Source of the DNA: Brenneria nigrifluens DSM 30175 = ATCC 13028
GTDB taxonomy: Bacteria > Pseudomonadota > Gammaproteobacteria > Enterobacterales > Enterobacteriaceae
Length of the DNA stretch: 64,000 nt
Assembly: GCF_005484965.1 (NCBI RefSeq)
Contig: NZ_CP034036.1
Location: 1,922,001 to 1,986,000, forward strand
Direction: 5' to 3'
Both the position numbers and the translations under genes were made by a program. The notes beneath the pieces are model-generated. The model did no database searches and was not told where the DNA came from. It saw nothing but the letters and a program-made list of their open reading frames with translations. Shown here piece by piece: positions 52,532 to 61,973 of the stretch. The first letter of the stretch is position 1; each line of letters opens with the position of its first letter.

Positions 52532-52547
52532 TGGCACGCTTATTGAT
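52532..52547 (+). promoter_or_regulatory. Sigma-54 promoter of pspABC
   Basis: TGGCACG-CTTA-TTGAT carries the conserved -24 GG (52533-52534) and -12 element with correct spacing, close to the E. coli pspA promoter. It lies about 85 bp before pspA. The AT-rich stretch upstream (52440-52530) should hold the PspF enhancer and IHF site. Confidence 0.85.
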
Positions 52548-52630
52548 AAGAATAACCATATCGCTACTGCACGGTGGTGATAACAAATCAGGCGTAATCA
52601 GACGCTGGAAATCATTAAGAGGATTTGATT

Positions 52631-53296
52631 ATGGGTATTTTTTCTCGTTTTGCCGACATCGTGAACGCCAACATCAATTCGCTGCTGGATAAGGCCGAGG
52701 ATCCGCAGAAGCTGGTGAGGCTGATGATCCAGGAAATGGAAGATACGCTGGTGGAAGTGCGTTCCACCTCGGCGCGCGCGCTGGCGGAAAAGAAACAGAT
52801 CGCCCGCCGTATCGATCAGGCGCAGACGCAGCAGGCCCAGTGGCAGGAAAAAGCCGAACTGGCGCTGCGCAAAGATAAAGACGATTTGGCCCGGGCGGCG
52901 CTGATTGAAAAACAGAAACTGACCGACCTGATCGCGATACTACAGCACGAAGCGGAAAACGTGGATGAAACGCTGGAGCGGCTGAAACGCGAAATCGGCG
53001 AGCTGGAAAACAAACTGAGCGAAACCCGCGCCCGCCAGCAGGCGTTGACGCTGCGCCATCAGGCCGCTTCGTCGTCACGCGATGTACGCCGTCAGCTCGA
53101 CAGCGGTAAACTGGATGAAGCCCTGGCGCGTTTTGAACAGTTTGAGCGCCGTATCGATACCATCGAGGCCGAAGCCGAAAGCGTGGGGATTGGCAAACAA
53201 AAATCATTGGATCAGCAATTCGCCGAACTGCGGGCCAATGATGAAATCAGCGAGCAACTGGCGGCGCTTAAAGCTAAAGTTAAACCAGCAGAATAA
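52631..53296 (+). CDS. pspA: Phage shock protein A
   Basis: 221 residues, nearly identical in layout to E. coli PspA. It starts MGIFSRFADIVNANINSLLD (52631; AGAGG eight bases upstream, an ATG two codons earlier is less suitable). The protein is a long helical coiled coil with an amphipathic N-terminal helix. It binds PspF to silence the regulon. Under membrane stress it moves to the inner membrane and stabilises it as an ESCRT-III-like assembly. Confidence 0.97.
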   Translation: MGIFSRFADIVNANINSLLDKAEDPQKLVRLMIQEMEDTLVEVRSTSARALAEKKQIARRIDQAQTQQAQWQEKAELALRKDKDDLARAALIEKQKLTDLIAILQHEAENVDETLERLKREIGELENKLSETRARQQALTLRHQAASSSRDVRRQLDSGKLDEALARFEQFERRIDTIEAEAESVGIGKQKSLDQQFAELRANDEISEQLAALKAKVKPAE

Positions 53297-53390
53297 CCGG
53301 ACCGGCTGCCGTCAATGTTGGCGGCGGCCGTCGCTCCCCGCGGCGAAAGCAATGGGGACCACCGGTGAACATAATAACTAAGGAGACACG

Positions 53391-53621
53391 ATGAGTGCTT
53401 TGTTTCTTGCCATACCGCTGACCATTTTCTTTCTCTTTGTGGCGCCGATATGGCTTTGGCTGCATTACAGTCAGCGCAAGCAAAACAATGCTCAACTGGG
53501 ACAAAACGACATGCAGCGTCTGACGCGGCTGACGGAAGAGGCCCGCCGTATGCGCGAGCGCATTCAGGCGCTGGAAGAAATTCTGGACGCGGAACATCCG
53601 GACTGGAGAAAATCGTCATGA
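53391..53621 (+). CDS. pspB: Phage shock protein B
   Basis: 76 residues: one N-terminal membrane segment (about 4-24) and a cytoplasmic coiled coil rich in Glu/Arg (LTRLTEEARRMRERIQALEEIL). It senses membrane stress together with PspC and releases PspA from PspF. A 94-bp gap follows pspA. Its stop overlaps the pspC start by four bases. Confidence 0.95.
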   Translation: MSALFLAIPLTIFFLFVAPIWLWLHYSQRKQNNAQLGQNDMQRLTRLTEEARRMRERIQALEEILDAEHPDWRKSS

Positions 53622-53977
53622 AAAATACTTGGTCGGGTAAAACCTTATACCGCATACCGGAAGAAGGGATGCTGAAAGGCGTCTGCGCCGGGCTGGCCCG
53701 CTACTTCGACGTGCCGATAAAGCTGCTGCGGGTGATTGTGGTGCTGTCGATGTTCTTCGGCCTGTTCTTCTTCACCATACTGGCTTATATCATCCTCAGC
53801 TTTATGCTTGAGCCGGCGCCGGCGGGCAGCTATCAGACGGCGTCGCCGCACGCTCCGCGACAGCTGCTGGACGACGCGGATGCCACTCTGAACGCCAGCG
53901 AACGGCGCCTGCGCAATATCGAGCGCTATGTCACCTCTGATACCTTTGGCGTAGAGAGCCGTTTCCGCCGGCTTTAA
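53618..53977 (+). CDS. pspC: Phage shock protein C
   Basis: 119 residues, E. coli length. The PspC domain reads LYRIPEEGMLKGVCAGLARYFDVP, followed by a strong membrane segment (VIVVLSMFFGLFFFTILAYII) and a C-terminal helix. The ATG at 53618 overlaps the pspB stop (ATGA); the frame continues upstream inside pspB but is not real there. pspD and pspE of E. coli do not follow. Confidence 0.95.
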   Translation: MKNTWSGKTLYRIPEEGMLKGVCAGLARYFDVPIKLLRVIVVLSMFFGLFFFTILAYIILSFMLEPAPAGSYQTASPHAPRQLLDDADATLNASERRLRNIERYVTSDTFGVESRFRRL

Positions 53978-54145
53978 ACCAGAACCCCTACGACGCCGAT
54001 GTTATCCGCTCATATCGTTACCAAAGGATAACGTCGCGTCGAGCCTTACAGTTTTCTTCACGGCCATAATTTGCGCTCAATTTGTTAGCGACCATAATTT
54101 CATGTACAAACGCAGCATTCGCCTCAACTAAATAAAAGGTACTTC

Positions 54146-56935
54146 ATGGATGAGACAATGCTTTTGATCGCTACGGTGATGTTGCTGGTCTACATGCTGG
54201 CGCTGCCGATTGCCGTATGGATAATCTTCAGGCGCGCCGCGCGTCATCAGCGGCAAACCGCGCGGCTTGAGCGGACGGTCGCCGCACTGCAGGCCGAGCT
54301 GGCCCGGACGTCGGCGCAGCTGAGTCAATCGCTGGGCCGCGACCGCCCCTTATCCGCGCCGGAACCGGCGGCGGAGATAACGCCATCCGCCGCGGCAAAG
54401 GGCGAATATCGGCAGAGCGCAGCGGCGGTGGACGCCGCGCCGGCGATAAAAGAACCACCGGCGCCCCAAGCCGCGCAGCAGGCGGAAAACCCTTGGCAAA
54501 ACCCTTCATCCGCATCGCCGTCAGGGCTGTTTTCCTCGCTGACGAGGTGGCTGCTGCAAGGCAATCCGCTGGCGAAAATAGGCATTTTGCTGCTGTTTTT
54601 CGGCCTGGCGTACCTGATGAAGTACAGCATTGAACGCGATATGCTGGCGATCGAATGGCGGCTGGGCATCGCGGCGTTAATCAGCGGCGGGCTGTTGGCT
54701 TTTGGCTGGTGTTTGCGCCATAAGCAACGGCTGTATGCCCTGATATTACAGGGCGGGGCGGTCGGCGCCTTGTATATCACGGTATTTGGCGCTTTTCGGC
54801 TTTATCTGTTGTTGCCCTATGCGCCGGCCTTCGCCCTGCTGCTGGTGATTTGCGCCGCCAGCGTCTGGCTGGCGGTGTTGCAGCGTTCGCTCAGTCTGGC
54901 GATGCTGGCCAGCGCCGGCGGCTATCTGGCGCCGCTCCTGCTGTCGCCGGATGGCGGCAACCACCTGGTGCTGTTTTCCTATTATCTGCTGCTGTCGCTG
55001 GGCATTCTGGCCATCAGCGCGCGCCAGTCCTGGCGGGAGCTTAATCTGCTGGGGCTGATTTTTACCTTTGGCGCGGCGCTGCTCTGGGGAGCGGAGCATT
55101 ATCGGCAGGAGTACTACCTCAGCAGCCAGCTGTTCCTGATCGCCAACATCCTGATATTCGGCGTGGGCGCGCTGCTTTTCTCGCTCCGTCACCAGCCGGC
55201 GGGCAAACAGCTGGTGGACGGCGTGCTGCTGTTCGCTCCGCCGCTGATCGGCTTCGGCATGCAGTATCTGATCGCGCAGCGGTGGGCCTATGGCCCGGCG
55301 CTCTCCGCGGTGGGTTACGGCGTCTTTTACCTGCTATTGGGAAGACAGACCCGCCGGACAGCGCCGCGCCTGGGACTGTTTTCGCTCGCGCTTGGCGGCT
55401 GTTTTCTGACATTGGCCGTGCCGCTGGCGTTTTCCGCCCGATGGACGGCGATGACCTGGCTGCTGGAAGGGCTGTGCGTACTGTGGGCCGGGCTGTATCA
55501 AGGCCAGCGGCGCATGGGGTGGAGCGGATCGGCCGTTATGCTGCTGGGCGTGCTGTCCGCCTGGTATGCGCTGTTTTTCGCGTCGCTTACCACGGCGTCA
55601 TTCCTGTTTATCTTCGGCATTCTGACGTTGAGCGCGCTGGGCGCCAGCCTGTGCTGGCGGCGCTACCCTCAGGTTGAGGCGCACTGGCGCCGCTTCAGTC
55701 TGGGCTTTTTCCTGCTGGGGATGGCGACCTGGTTTGGCTGGCTGCTTTATGCCGTCGATCGCGCGTTGGACGTCTATTTAGCGGCGTTCTGGCACGGCGG
55801 CGAGTTTATGCCGCCGTGGCGCACCCACGCGTTGCTGTATACGCCGGGGGTTCTGCTGGCCGTCGCGGCGTCCGCGGCGCTCTGGCAGGCGGCGGGCAGG
55901 CGACTCGACTGGCCGGCGCTGCGCCATAGCGTCTGGTTGCTGTGGAGCGCGCTGCTGCTGGCGGTGTTACAGCAATTTATCGCGGCGGAATACCGCCAGT
56001 TCCCGCTGCTGAATGGCGGCGAACAGCTCGCGGCGCTGGCGGGCTGGCTGGCGAGTTTTGCTATCGCCTACGGGCTGCTTTACCGCAATGAAGATGCGCT
56101 GCCGCTGCGCTTGACCCAGGGTTTTCATCTAACGCTGCTGTGGATGACGGTTGGCTTTTTGTTGCTGATGGCGTCACAGTATCTGTATCCATTGATCCCC
56201 GCGGCGGTGGAAGAGGGGGAACCGGTACTGACGCTGGCGCTGCTGTCCGTCGTCGTTATCGCGCTGGCGCTGCCGACGCGCCACCGGCTGTGGCCGCTGA
56301 CGCGCTGGACGGCGTTGTACAACCGGACCGGGCTGGTGCCGCTGGTCGCCGCCCTGTTTACCCTGACGGGCGCCGCCAACCTGCTGGACGGACAGATAGC
56401 CTGGCGCGGCGCGGACGGTTTCTATCTGCCGCTGTTTAATCCGCTGGAAGCCGGCATGGCGTTGGCGACGGCGGCGTTGATGCTGTGGTATCGCCGCACG
56501 CTGGCGGCGTTTTCACCGCATACTCCGTTAAGGCGCCAATGCCGCCTGGCGCTGTGGCTGTTGAGTTTCTGGTTGCTGAACGGCCTGCTGCTGCGCTCGC
56601 TGGCCTGGTACGCGCAGATCCCGTGGTCGGCGGACGCGCTGTGGGCCTCTCGCCTGATACAAACCGCTTTCGCCCTGCTGTGGACGCTTTCCGCCCTGGT
56701 CGGCATGCTGTGGTCGACCCGGCGACAGCTGCGCGGCGGCTGGCTGGCCGGCGCGTTGTTGCTGGGGCTAACGGTCGCCAAACTGTTTCTGGTGGATAGC
56801 GCCGGAGGCGGCGGACTGGCGCGGGCGGTGGCCTTTATCGGGGTGGCGCTCCTGATCCTGGTCGTCGGCTATTTTGCGCCCCTGCCGCCGAAGCGGCGCC
56901 CCGATATAAGCGAGTCTCATGGCGGAGCCGGGTAA
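54146..56935 (+). CDS. Large polytopic membrane protein, DUF2339 family
   Basis: 929 residues. A membrane segment at about 6-28 is followed by a short coiled coil (RQTARLERTVAALQAELARTSAQ region) and an Ala/Pro-rich linker to about 125. Some two dozen hydrophobic segments then fill the rest, including GNPLAKIGILLLFFGLAYLMKYS (about 140-162). I recognise this as the DUF2339 architecture; no activity is established. GC content is very high. It stands alone between pspC (168 bp) and ycjX (72 bp), where E. coli has other genes. A link to envelope stress is only positional. Confidence 0.8.
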   Translation: MDETMLLIATVMLLVYMLALPIAVWIIFRRAARHQRQTARLERTVAALQAELARTSAQLSQSLGRDRPLSAPEPAAEITPSAAAKGEYRQSAAAVDAAPAIKEPPAPQAAQQAENPWQNPSSASPSGLFSSLTRWLLQGNPLAKIGILLLFFGLAYLMKYSIERDMLAIEWRLGIAALISGGLLAFGWCLRHKQRLYALILQGGAVGALYITVFGAFRLYLLLPYAPAFALLLVICAASVWLAVLQRSLSLAMLASAGGYLAPLLLSPDGGNHLVLFSYYLLLSLGILAISARQSWRELNLLGLIFTFGAALLWGAEHYRQEYYLSSQLFLIANILIFGVGALLFSLRHQPAGKQLVDGVLLFAPPLIGFGMQYLIAQRWAYGPALSAVGYGVFYLLLGRQTRRTAPRLGLFSLALGGCFLTLAVPLAFSARWTAMTWLLEGLCVLWAGLYQGQRRMGWSGSAVMLLGVLSAWYALFFASLTTASFLFIFGILTLSALGASLCWRRYPQVEAHWRRFSLGFFLLGMATWFGWLLYAVDRALDVYLAAFWHGGEFMPPWRTHALLYTPGVLLAVAASAALWQAAGRRLDWPALRHSVWLLWSALLLAVLQQFIAAEYRQFPLLNGGEQLAALAGWLASFAIAYGLLYRNEDALPLRLTQGFHLTLLWMTVGFLLLMASQYLYPLIPAAVEEGEPVLTLALLSVVVIALALPTRHRLWPLTRWTALYNRTGLVPLVAALFTLTGAANLLDGQIAWRGADGFYLPLFNPLEAGMALATAALMLWYRRTLAAFSPHTPLRRQCRLALWLLSFWLLNGLLLRSLAWYAQIPWSADALWASRLIQTAFALLWTLSALVGMLWSTRRQLRGGWLAGALLLGLTVAKLFLVDSAGGGGLARAVAFIGVALLILVVGYFAPLPPKRRPDISESHGGAG

Positions 56936-57007
56936 TTTATCGCCGCCGCTACGATTTGCCAGACGGAAACTATACAAGACGAAGAATCAAGGAGTCAGGT
57001 TTATCCA

Positions 57008-58405
57008 ATGAAGCGATTACAAAATGAGATTAATTCGCTGGTTAACCGCGGTGTGGATCGTCATCTGCGACTGGCCGTCACCGGGCTGAGCCGCAGCGGG
57101 AAAACCGCCTTTATTACGGCTTTTGTCAATCAACTGCTGAATATCCACAGCGGCGCCCATCTGCCGCTGTTTTCCGCCGTGCGCGAAGGGCGGCTGCTGG
57201 GGGCGAAACGCGTGCCGCAGCGCGATCTCGGCGTGCCGCGTTTTGCCTATGATGAAGGCATGGCGGCGTTATACGGTTCGCCCCCCGACTGGCCGACGCC
57301 GACGCGCGGGGTGAGTGAAATCCGCCTGGCGCTGCGCTATCGCTCCAATGACTCGCTGCTGCGGCACTTTAAAGATACCTCAACGCTGTATCTGGAAATC
57401 GTCGATTACCCCGGCGAGTGGCTGCTGGATTTGCCGCTGCTGGAGCAAAGCTACCTGAGCTGGTCGCGCCAGATGTCCGGGCTGTTGCAGGGCGATCGCG
57501 CCGAGTGGGCCAAACCCTGGCTGGCGCTGTGCGAACGGTTCGACCCGCTGGCGCCGGCGGATGAAAACCAGCTGGCGGAGATTGCCCAGGCGTATACCGA
57601 CTATTTACTGCGCTGCAAGCAGCAGGGACTGCATTTTATTCAGCCGGGACGTTTCGTGCTGCCGGGCGATCTGGCCGGCGCGCCGGTGCTGCAATTTTTT
57701 CCGTGGCCGCAGGTGGATAAGCTGGGCGAGGCCCGGCTGGCGCAGGCGGACGCCAAAACCAATATCGGTATGCTGCGCCAGCGTTTCGACTATTACTGCC
57801 AGTCGGTGGTGAAAGGTTTTTATAAGCATCATTTCGTGCGTTTTGATCGCCAGATCGTACTGGTGGACTGCCTGCAGCCGTTGAACAGCGGCATTCACGC
57901 CTTTAACGATATGCGGCTGGCGTTAACCCAGCTGATGCAAAGCTTTCATTACGGCAAACGCACGCTGTTCCGGCGTCTGTTTTCACCCTGTATCGACAAG
58001 CTGATGTTTGCCGCCAGTAAATCGGATCATATTACCGCCGACCAGCATGCCAATCTGGTGTCGCTGCTGCAGCAACTGGTGCAGGAAGCCTGGCAAAACG
58101 CCGCCTTTGAAGGGATCAGCATGGACTGCGCCGGCATCGCCTCGATTCAATCGACGCAAAGCGGGGTTATCGAGCATCAGGGACAGAAAGTCCCGGCGCT
58201 GAAAGGCAACCGCCTGAGCGACGGTCAGCCGTTGACGGTTTTCCCTGGGGAAGTGCCGGCCCGCCTGCCGGGCGCGGCATTCTGGCAAGAGCAGGGATTT
58301 CATTTCGATCAGTTTCGTCCGCGTGAAATGACGGTGGACACCCCGTTGCCGCACATCCGCCTGGATACGGTAATGGAATTTTTGTTGGGAGATAAATTGC
58401 GATGA
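57008..58405 (+). CDS. ycjX: YcjX, DUF463 P-loop protein of the phage-shock neighbourhood
   Basis: 465 residues, E. coli YcjX length. P-loop GLSRSGKT at residues 26-33 near the N terminus, then FITAFVNQLL, YLEIVDYPGEWLLDLPLL and RFDRQIVLVDCLQPLNSG (the last with the switch-like Asp-Cys). It is a GTPase-like protein induced by PspF in related bacteria; function uncertain. It overlaps ycjF by four bases. Confidence 0.94.
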   Translation: MKRLQNEINSLVNRGVDRHLRLAVTGLSRSGKTAFITAFVNQLLNIHSGAHLPLFSAVREGRLLGAKRVPQRDLGVPRFAYDEGMAALYGSPPDWPTPTRGVSEIRLALRYRSNDSLLRHFKDTSTLYLEIVDYPGEWLLDLPLLEQSYLSWSRQMSGLLQGDRAEWAKPWLALCERFDPLAPADENQLAEIAQAYTDYLLRCKQQGLHFIQPGRFVLPGDLAGAPVLQFFPWPQVDKLGEARLAQADAKTNIGMLRQRFDYYCQSVVKGFYKHHFVRFDRQIVLVDCLQPLNSGIHAFNDMRLALTQLMQSFHYGKRTLFRRLFSPCIDKLMFAASKSDHITADQHANLVSLLQQLVQEAWQNAAFEGISMDCAGIASIQSTQSGVIEHQGQKVPALKGNRLSDGQPLTVFPGEVPARLPGAAFWQEQGFHFDQFRPREMTVDTPLPHIRLDTVMEFLLGDKLR

Positions 58406-59445
58406 ACGAACCACTGAAACCGCGCATGACGTTCGATAACGCCGCGCCGGCGGAGCCTCAGCCGCAGCTGCGCGCCGGCCTGGCTTTTGATGAGCAGGAT
58501 GCGCAACTTTTTTCGCCGGTCGCCCGCGAAGAGGAAGTACCCGAGGAGGGCGCGGCGGAAGAGGCGGTCAGCGCGGCGTTACGCCCCAAACGCAGCCTGT
58601 GGCGGCGCATGGTGATGGCCGGGCTGGCGCTGTTCGGCGTCAGCGCCGTCGCCCAGGGGGTGCAATCGCTGCATAATTCCTGGGTGCAGCAGGACTGGAT
58701 CGCGCTGGGCGGTATTAGCGCCGGCGCGTTGATCGTCGCGGCGGGCGTGGGGTCGATCGCCGTCGAGTGGCGGCGCCTGTACCGGCTGCGCCAGCGGGCG
58801 GAAGAGCGGGATATCGCCGGTGATTTACTGCACAGCCACGGCATCGGACGCGGGCGCGAGTTTTGTGAAAAGCTGGCCCGCCAGGCGGGGCTGGATAACG
58901 GCCATCCCGCGTTGCAGCGCTGGCAGGCGTCGCTGCACGAAACCCATAACGACCGTGAAGTGGTCGAGCTGTACGCCCGTCTGGTGCAGCCGGTGCTGGA
59001 TAGCCAGGCGCGGCGGGAGATCAGCCGCTCGGCGGCGGAATCCACCCTGATGATCGCCGTCAGCCCGCTGGCGCTGGTGGATATGGCGTTTATCGCCTGG
59101 CGCAATCTGCGGCTGATCAACCGCATCGCCGCGCTGTACGGCATCGAACTGGGCTATTTCAGCCGTATTCGTCTTTTCCGTCTGGTGCTGCTCAATATCG
59201 CCTTCGCCGGCGCGTCGGAACTGGTGCGCGAGATCGGCATGGACTGGATGTCGCAGGATCTGGCGGCGCGGCTGTCGGCGCGCGCCGCGCAGGGCATCGG
59301 CGCAGGGCTGCTGACCGCCCGCCTGGGCATCAAGGCGATGGAATTGTGCCGTCCGCTGCCCTGGCTGGGCGACAAACCGCGGCTGGGCGATTTTCGCCGC
59401 GAACTCATCGGGCAGGTGAAAGCCACGTTGCAAAAGGCCAAATAG
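58402..59445 (+). CDS. ycjF: YcjF, DUF697/UPF0283 inner-membrane protein
   Basis: 347 residues, E. coli YcjF size. A polar N-terminal ~65 residues is followed by two membrane segments (about 70-90 and 100-120), then a helical domain with EISRSAAESTLMIAVSPLALVDMAFIAWRN-type sequence near 205-235. It is translationally coupled to ycjX. In E. coli tyrR follows; here a five-gene ECF operon on the other strand separates them. Confidence 0.94.
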   Translation: MNEPLKPRMTFDNAAPAEPQPQLRAGLAFDEQDAQLFSPVAREEEVPEEGAAEEAVSAALRPKRSLWRRMVMAGLALFGVSAVAQGVQSLHNSWVQQDWIALGGISAGALIVAAGVGSIAVEWRRLYRLRQRAEERDIAGDLLHSHGIGRGREFCEKLARQAGLDNGHPALQRWQASLHETHNDREVVELYARLVQPVLDSQARREISRSAAESTLMIAVSPLALVDMAFIAWRNLRLINRIAALYGIELGYFSRIRLFRLVLLNIAFAGASELVREIGMDWMSQDLAARLSARAAQGIGAGLLTARLGIKAMELCRPLPWLGDKPRLGDFRRELIGQVKATLQKAK

Positions 59446-59494
59446 CGCGGGTTATTTCCCCCCAGCCGCGGCGAGGCGCGGATCGTCGCGGCTT

Positions 59495-60289
59495 TCAGCG
59501 CCAGAGCGCCGCCGCCAGCAGTTCCAGCGCCGCGCCCGCCAGCAGCGCGTAATCTGCGCGATGAAAGCGGTAAATCCTGATCGGCGTGCGGCCGACGTCG
59601 CCGCGATAGCAGCGTGACTCCATGGCGACGGCCAGATCTTTTGCCCGCAGGATCGAGGTGACGAACAGCGGCATCAGCATGGGGAAGATGCCCTGAATGC
59701 GGATAAACAGGTTTTGGCGATGGAAACCGCCGCCGCGCGCCAGCTGGGCTTTGCGGATCTTGTCGAACTCTTCGAACAGGCCCGGCAGGAAGCGCAGGGC
59801 GATGGAAAACATCATCACCGCTTCGTGTACCGGAAAGCGCCATCTCTTCAGACCGCCGAGCAGAATTTCCAGCCCCTCCGCCAGCTGAACCGGGGGCGTG
59901 GTTCTGACCAGCAGCGCCAACAGCAAGACGATGCCGGCAATCTGCTCGCACATCATCACGCCGCGCACCGCGCCCTGAGCGGAAAAAGCGATCCCGCCCC
60001 AGGTCACCAGATCCTCCCCCGGCCGGGCGGTCAGCACGGCCTGATAAATCATGGTGGAAACAAAGAACAGCGACAGGGAGAGCAGCGTCAGCAGCAGCAT
60101 TTTCCACGGCAGTCCGGCGACGGCCCACAGGGTGAGCAACAGCAGAAGCTGCAAGCTTTTTAAGCCGGGATGCTGGGTAAGCAGCAGCGCCGCGCCCGCC
60201 AGCAGAACGGCGATGATTTTCGCCCGCGGATCGCGGCGCTCCAGCCAGGAGCCCCGCTGCTGATAAAGCAAACCGTAGGCGTCCGACAT
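59495..60289 (-). CDS. ECF transporter T component (EcfT/CbiQ family)
   Basis: 264 residues from the ATG at 60289, which overlaps the preceding ATPase stop by one base (TGATG). About five membrane segments. It carries the two arginine signatures that touch the ATPases, KAQLARGGGFHRQN and AMESRCYRGD. EcfT scaffolds the S component and both ATPases in the energy-coupling-factor importer. Last gene of the operon. The frame extends further upstream to 60442, but that part overlaps the ATPase gene and is not family-like. Confidence 0.88.
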   Translation of the reverse strand: MSDAYGLLYQQRGSWLERRDPRAKIIAVLLAGAALLLTQHPGLKSLQLLLLLTLWAVAGLPWKMLLLTLLSLSLFFVSTMIYQAVLTARPGEDLVTWGGIAFSAQGAVRGVMMCEQIAGIVLLLALLVRTTPPVQLAEGLEILLGGLKRWRFPVHEAVMMFSIALRFLPGLFEEFDKIRKAQLARGGGFHRQNLFIRIQGIFPMLMPLFVTSILRAKDLAVAMESRCYRGDVGRTPIRIYRFHRADYALLAGAALELLAAALWR

Positions 60290-61176
60290 CAGGGCTCCCG
60301 TGGGGCGTTTTCGTGGTGCGGATAACGGCCGCGCAGCCGGATAATGGCGTCCGCCGCCTGCTGCGGCGACAGCCATCCCGCAGCGGGATGCCCGGCGGCC
60401 TGTAGCAAGCGGCCGACGACCAGCGCCGGCGGCTCTTGCCAATCAAAGGCCTGGCGCAAAGAGGCATCGGCGAACAGCGTCGCCGGCGGGCCGTCCGCCT
60501 GAATGGCGCCGTTGCGGATAAAAACCAGCCGGGCGGCGTGCCGGGCGATTTCCTCCAACTGATGGCTGACCCAGATAACCGTCAGTTTTTTTTCCCGATT
60601 CAAACGGTGCAGCAACTGGAACAGGGCGTCGCGGGATTGCAGATCCAGCCCGGCGGTGGGTTCGTCCAGTATCAGCACCTCCGGCTCCAGCACCACGATG
60701 CCGGCGATCGCCACCCGGCGTTTCTCGCCGCCGCTCAGCTCGAAAGGGCTGCGTTCCCTGAAGGCGTCATAGTCCAACTGCACGGCCGCCATCGCCTGGC
60801 GCACCTTCTCCCGCTTTGTCGCCTCATCAAGACGCCGATGGCGCAGCCCGAAGGCGATATCGGCGAAAACCGTGCTGGCGAACAGCTGGTGTTCGGGATA
60901 CTGAAAGATATAGCCGATGCGATCGAAACATTCCCTCCGGCGCTCGGCGTGGGGATTCAACCCGTCCAGGCGGATCTGCCCGGCGCAGGGGACGATAAAT
61001 CCTTTTATCAACTGGAGTAACGTCGTTTTACCCGAACCGGACTTCCCCGCCAGCGCCAGCATTTCGCCTTGCTCCACGGTAAGGGAAATATTTTCCAGCA
61101 GCGGCGCGCCGGCCGGCGGCCGGTTTCTGCGCCGTTTGCCATAGCTGAAAGTCACATCGCTGAGGGTGATTTTCAT
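60289..61176 (-). CDS. ECF transporter ATPase (EcfA2-type)
   Basis: 295 residues. Walker A GKSGSGKTT, Q-loop GYIFQYPEHQLFASTV (the FQ.PE.Q..A form is typical of ECF ATPases), signature LSGGEKRRVAIAGI, Walker B VLILDEPTAGLD and switch VIWVSHQLEEIARHA. It pairs with the other ATPase to energise uptake through EcfT. The start overlaps the stop of that gene by four bases (ATGA). Confidence 0.9.
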   Translation of the reverse strand: MKITLSDVTFSYGKRRRNRPPAGAPLLENISLTVEQGEMLALAGKSGSGKTTLLQLIKGFIVPCAGQIRLDGLNPHAERRRECFDRIGYIFQYPEHQLFASTVFADIAFGLRHRRLDEATKREKVRQAMAAVQLDYDAFRERSPFELSGGEKRRVAIAGIVVLEPEVLILDEPTAGLDLQSRDALFQLLHRLNREKKLTVIWVSHQLEEIARHAARLVFIRNGAIQADGPPATLFADASLRQAFDWQEPPALVVGRLLQAAGHPAAGWLSPQQAADAIIRLRGRYPHHENAPREP

Positions 61177-61973
61177 AACAGCGCCATCAGATCCTGCGGG
61201 TTGGGGGAAACGGGGATCCCGCGCTGACGCAGCAGCGCGGCGAGGTGGTGGTAATAGGGCAGTTCCAGCCCGCAGCCGTGCAACAGGTCGAGTTGGGTTT
61301 GCAGCTCCGCCGGCGGCGCGTCGGCCAGCTGTCGCCCCTGATTGAACAGTATCCAGCGGTCGGCGTCGAGCACTTCATCGAGGTGGTGGGTGATATAGAT
61401 CAGCGCGAAGGGTGTGTGTTTTCGCACCTGGTGCAGCGTGGCGACGAACTGGCGTCTCGCCGCCGGGTCGAGCATCGAGGTGGCTTCATCCAGAATCAGG
61501 TAACGCGGCGCCAGCGCCAGTACGGCGGCCAGCGCCAGCTTCTGTTTCTCGCCGCCGGACAGCTGCGCCACCGGGCGCTGTTGCTCCGCATCCAGCCCCG
61601 TCAGTTGGATGGCCCAGGCCACCCGGCCGGCGATATCCCGCTGCGGCCAACCGATATTCGACAGGCCGAAGGCGATATCCTCGCCGACGGTGATCCCCAC
61701 CTGCTGATTTTCCGGGTTCTGAAACACGATCTGCACCGCCCGGCGGATGGCTGGAATCGCGTCGCTGTCCGCGGTAGAGCGGCCGTCGACGACGACCTGC
61801 CCCTGCGACGGTAGTTCGATGCCGTTCAACAGCCGGGCCAGCGACGATTTGCCGCAGCCGTTGCGGCCGAGCAGCGCGATGAACTCGCCGGGGCGAATCT
61901 CCAGCGATACCTGCGACAGCGCCGGGGACGCTGCGCCATAGTAGCGGAAGGTAATATCCTGCACGGCGATCAT
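61173..61973 (-). CDS. ECF transporter ATPase (EcfA1-type)
   Basis: 266 residues. Walker A GRNGCGKSS, Q-loop IVFQNPENQQVGITVGEDIAFGL, signature LSGGEKQKLALAAV, Walker B YLILDEATSMLD and switch IYITHHLDEV. EcfA1-like by its FQNPENQ segment. It overlaps the TudS-like gene and the second ATPase by four bases on each side, so all are translated together. Confidence 0.9.
   Translation of the reverse strand: MIAVQDITFRYYGAASPALSQVSLEIRPGEFIALLGRNGCGKSSLARLLNGIELPSQGQVVVDGRSTADSDAIPAIRRAVQIVFQNPENQQVGITVGEDIAFGLSNIGWPQRDIAGRVAWAIQLTGLDAEQQRPVAQLSGGEKQKLALAAVLALAPRYLILDEATSMLDPAARRQFVATLHQVRKHTPFALIYITHHLDEVLDADRWILFNQGRQLADAPPAELQTQLDLLHGCGLELPYYHHLAALLRQRGIPVSPNPQDLMALL

Noticed and set aside
59154..60467. 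437-codon minus-strand frame overlapping ycjF and EcfT
   Set aside because: Arg/Ala-rich out-of-frame translation across two recognised genes.
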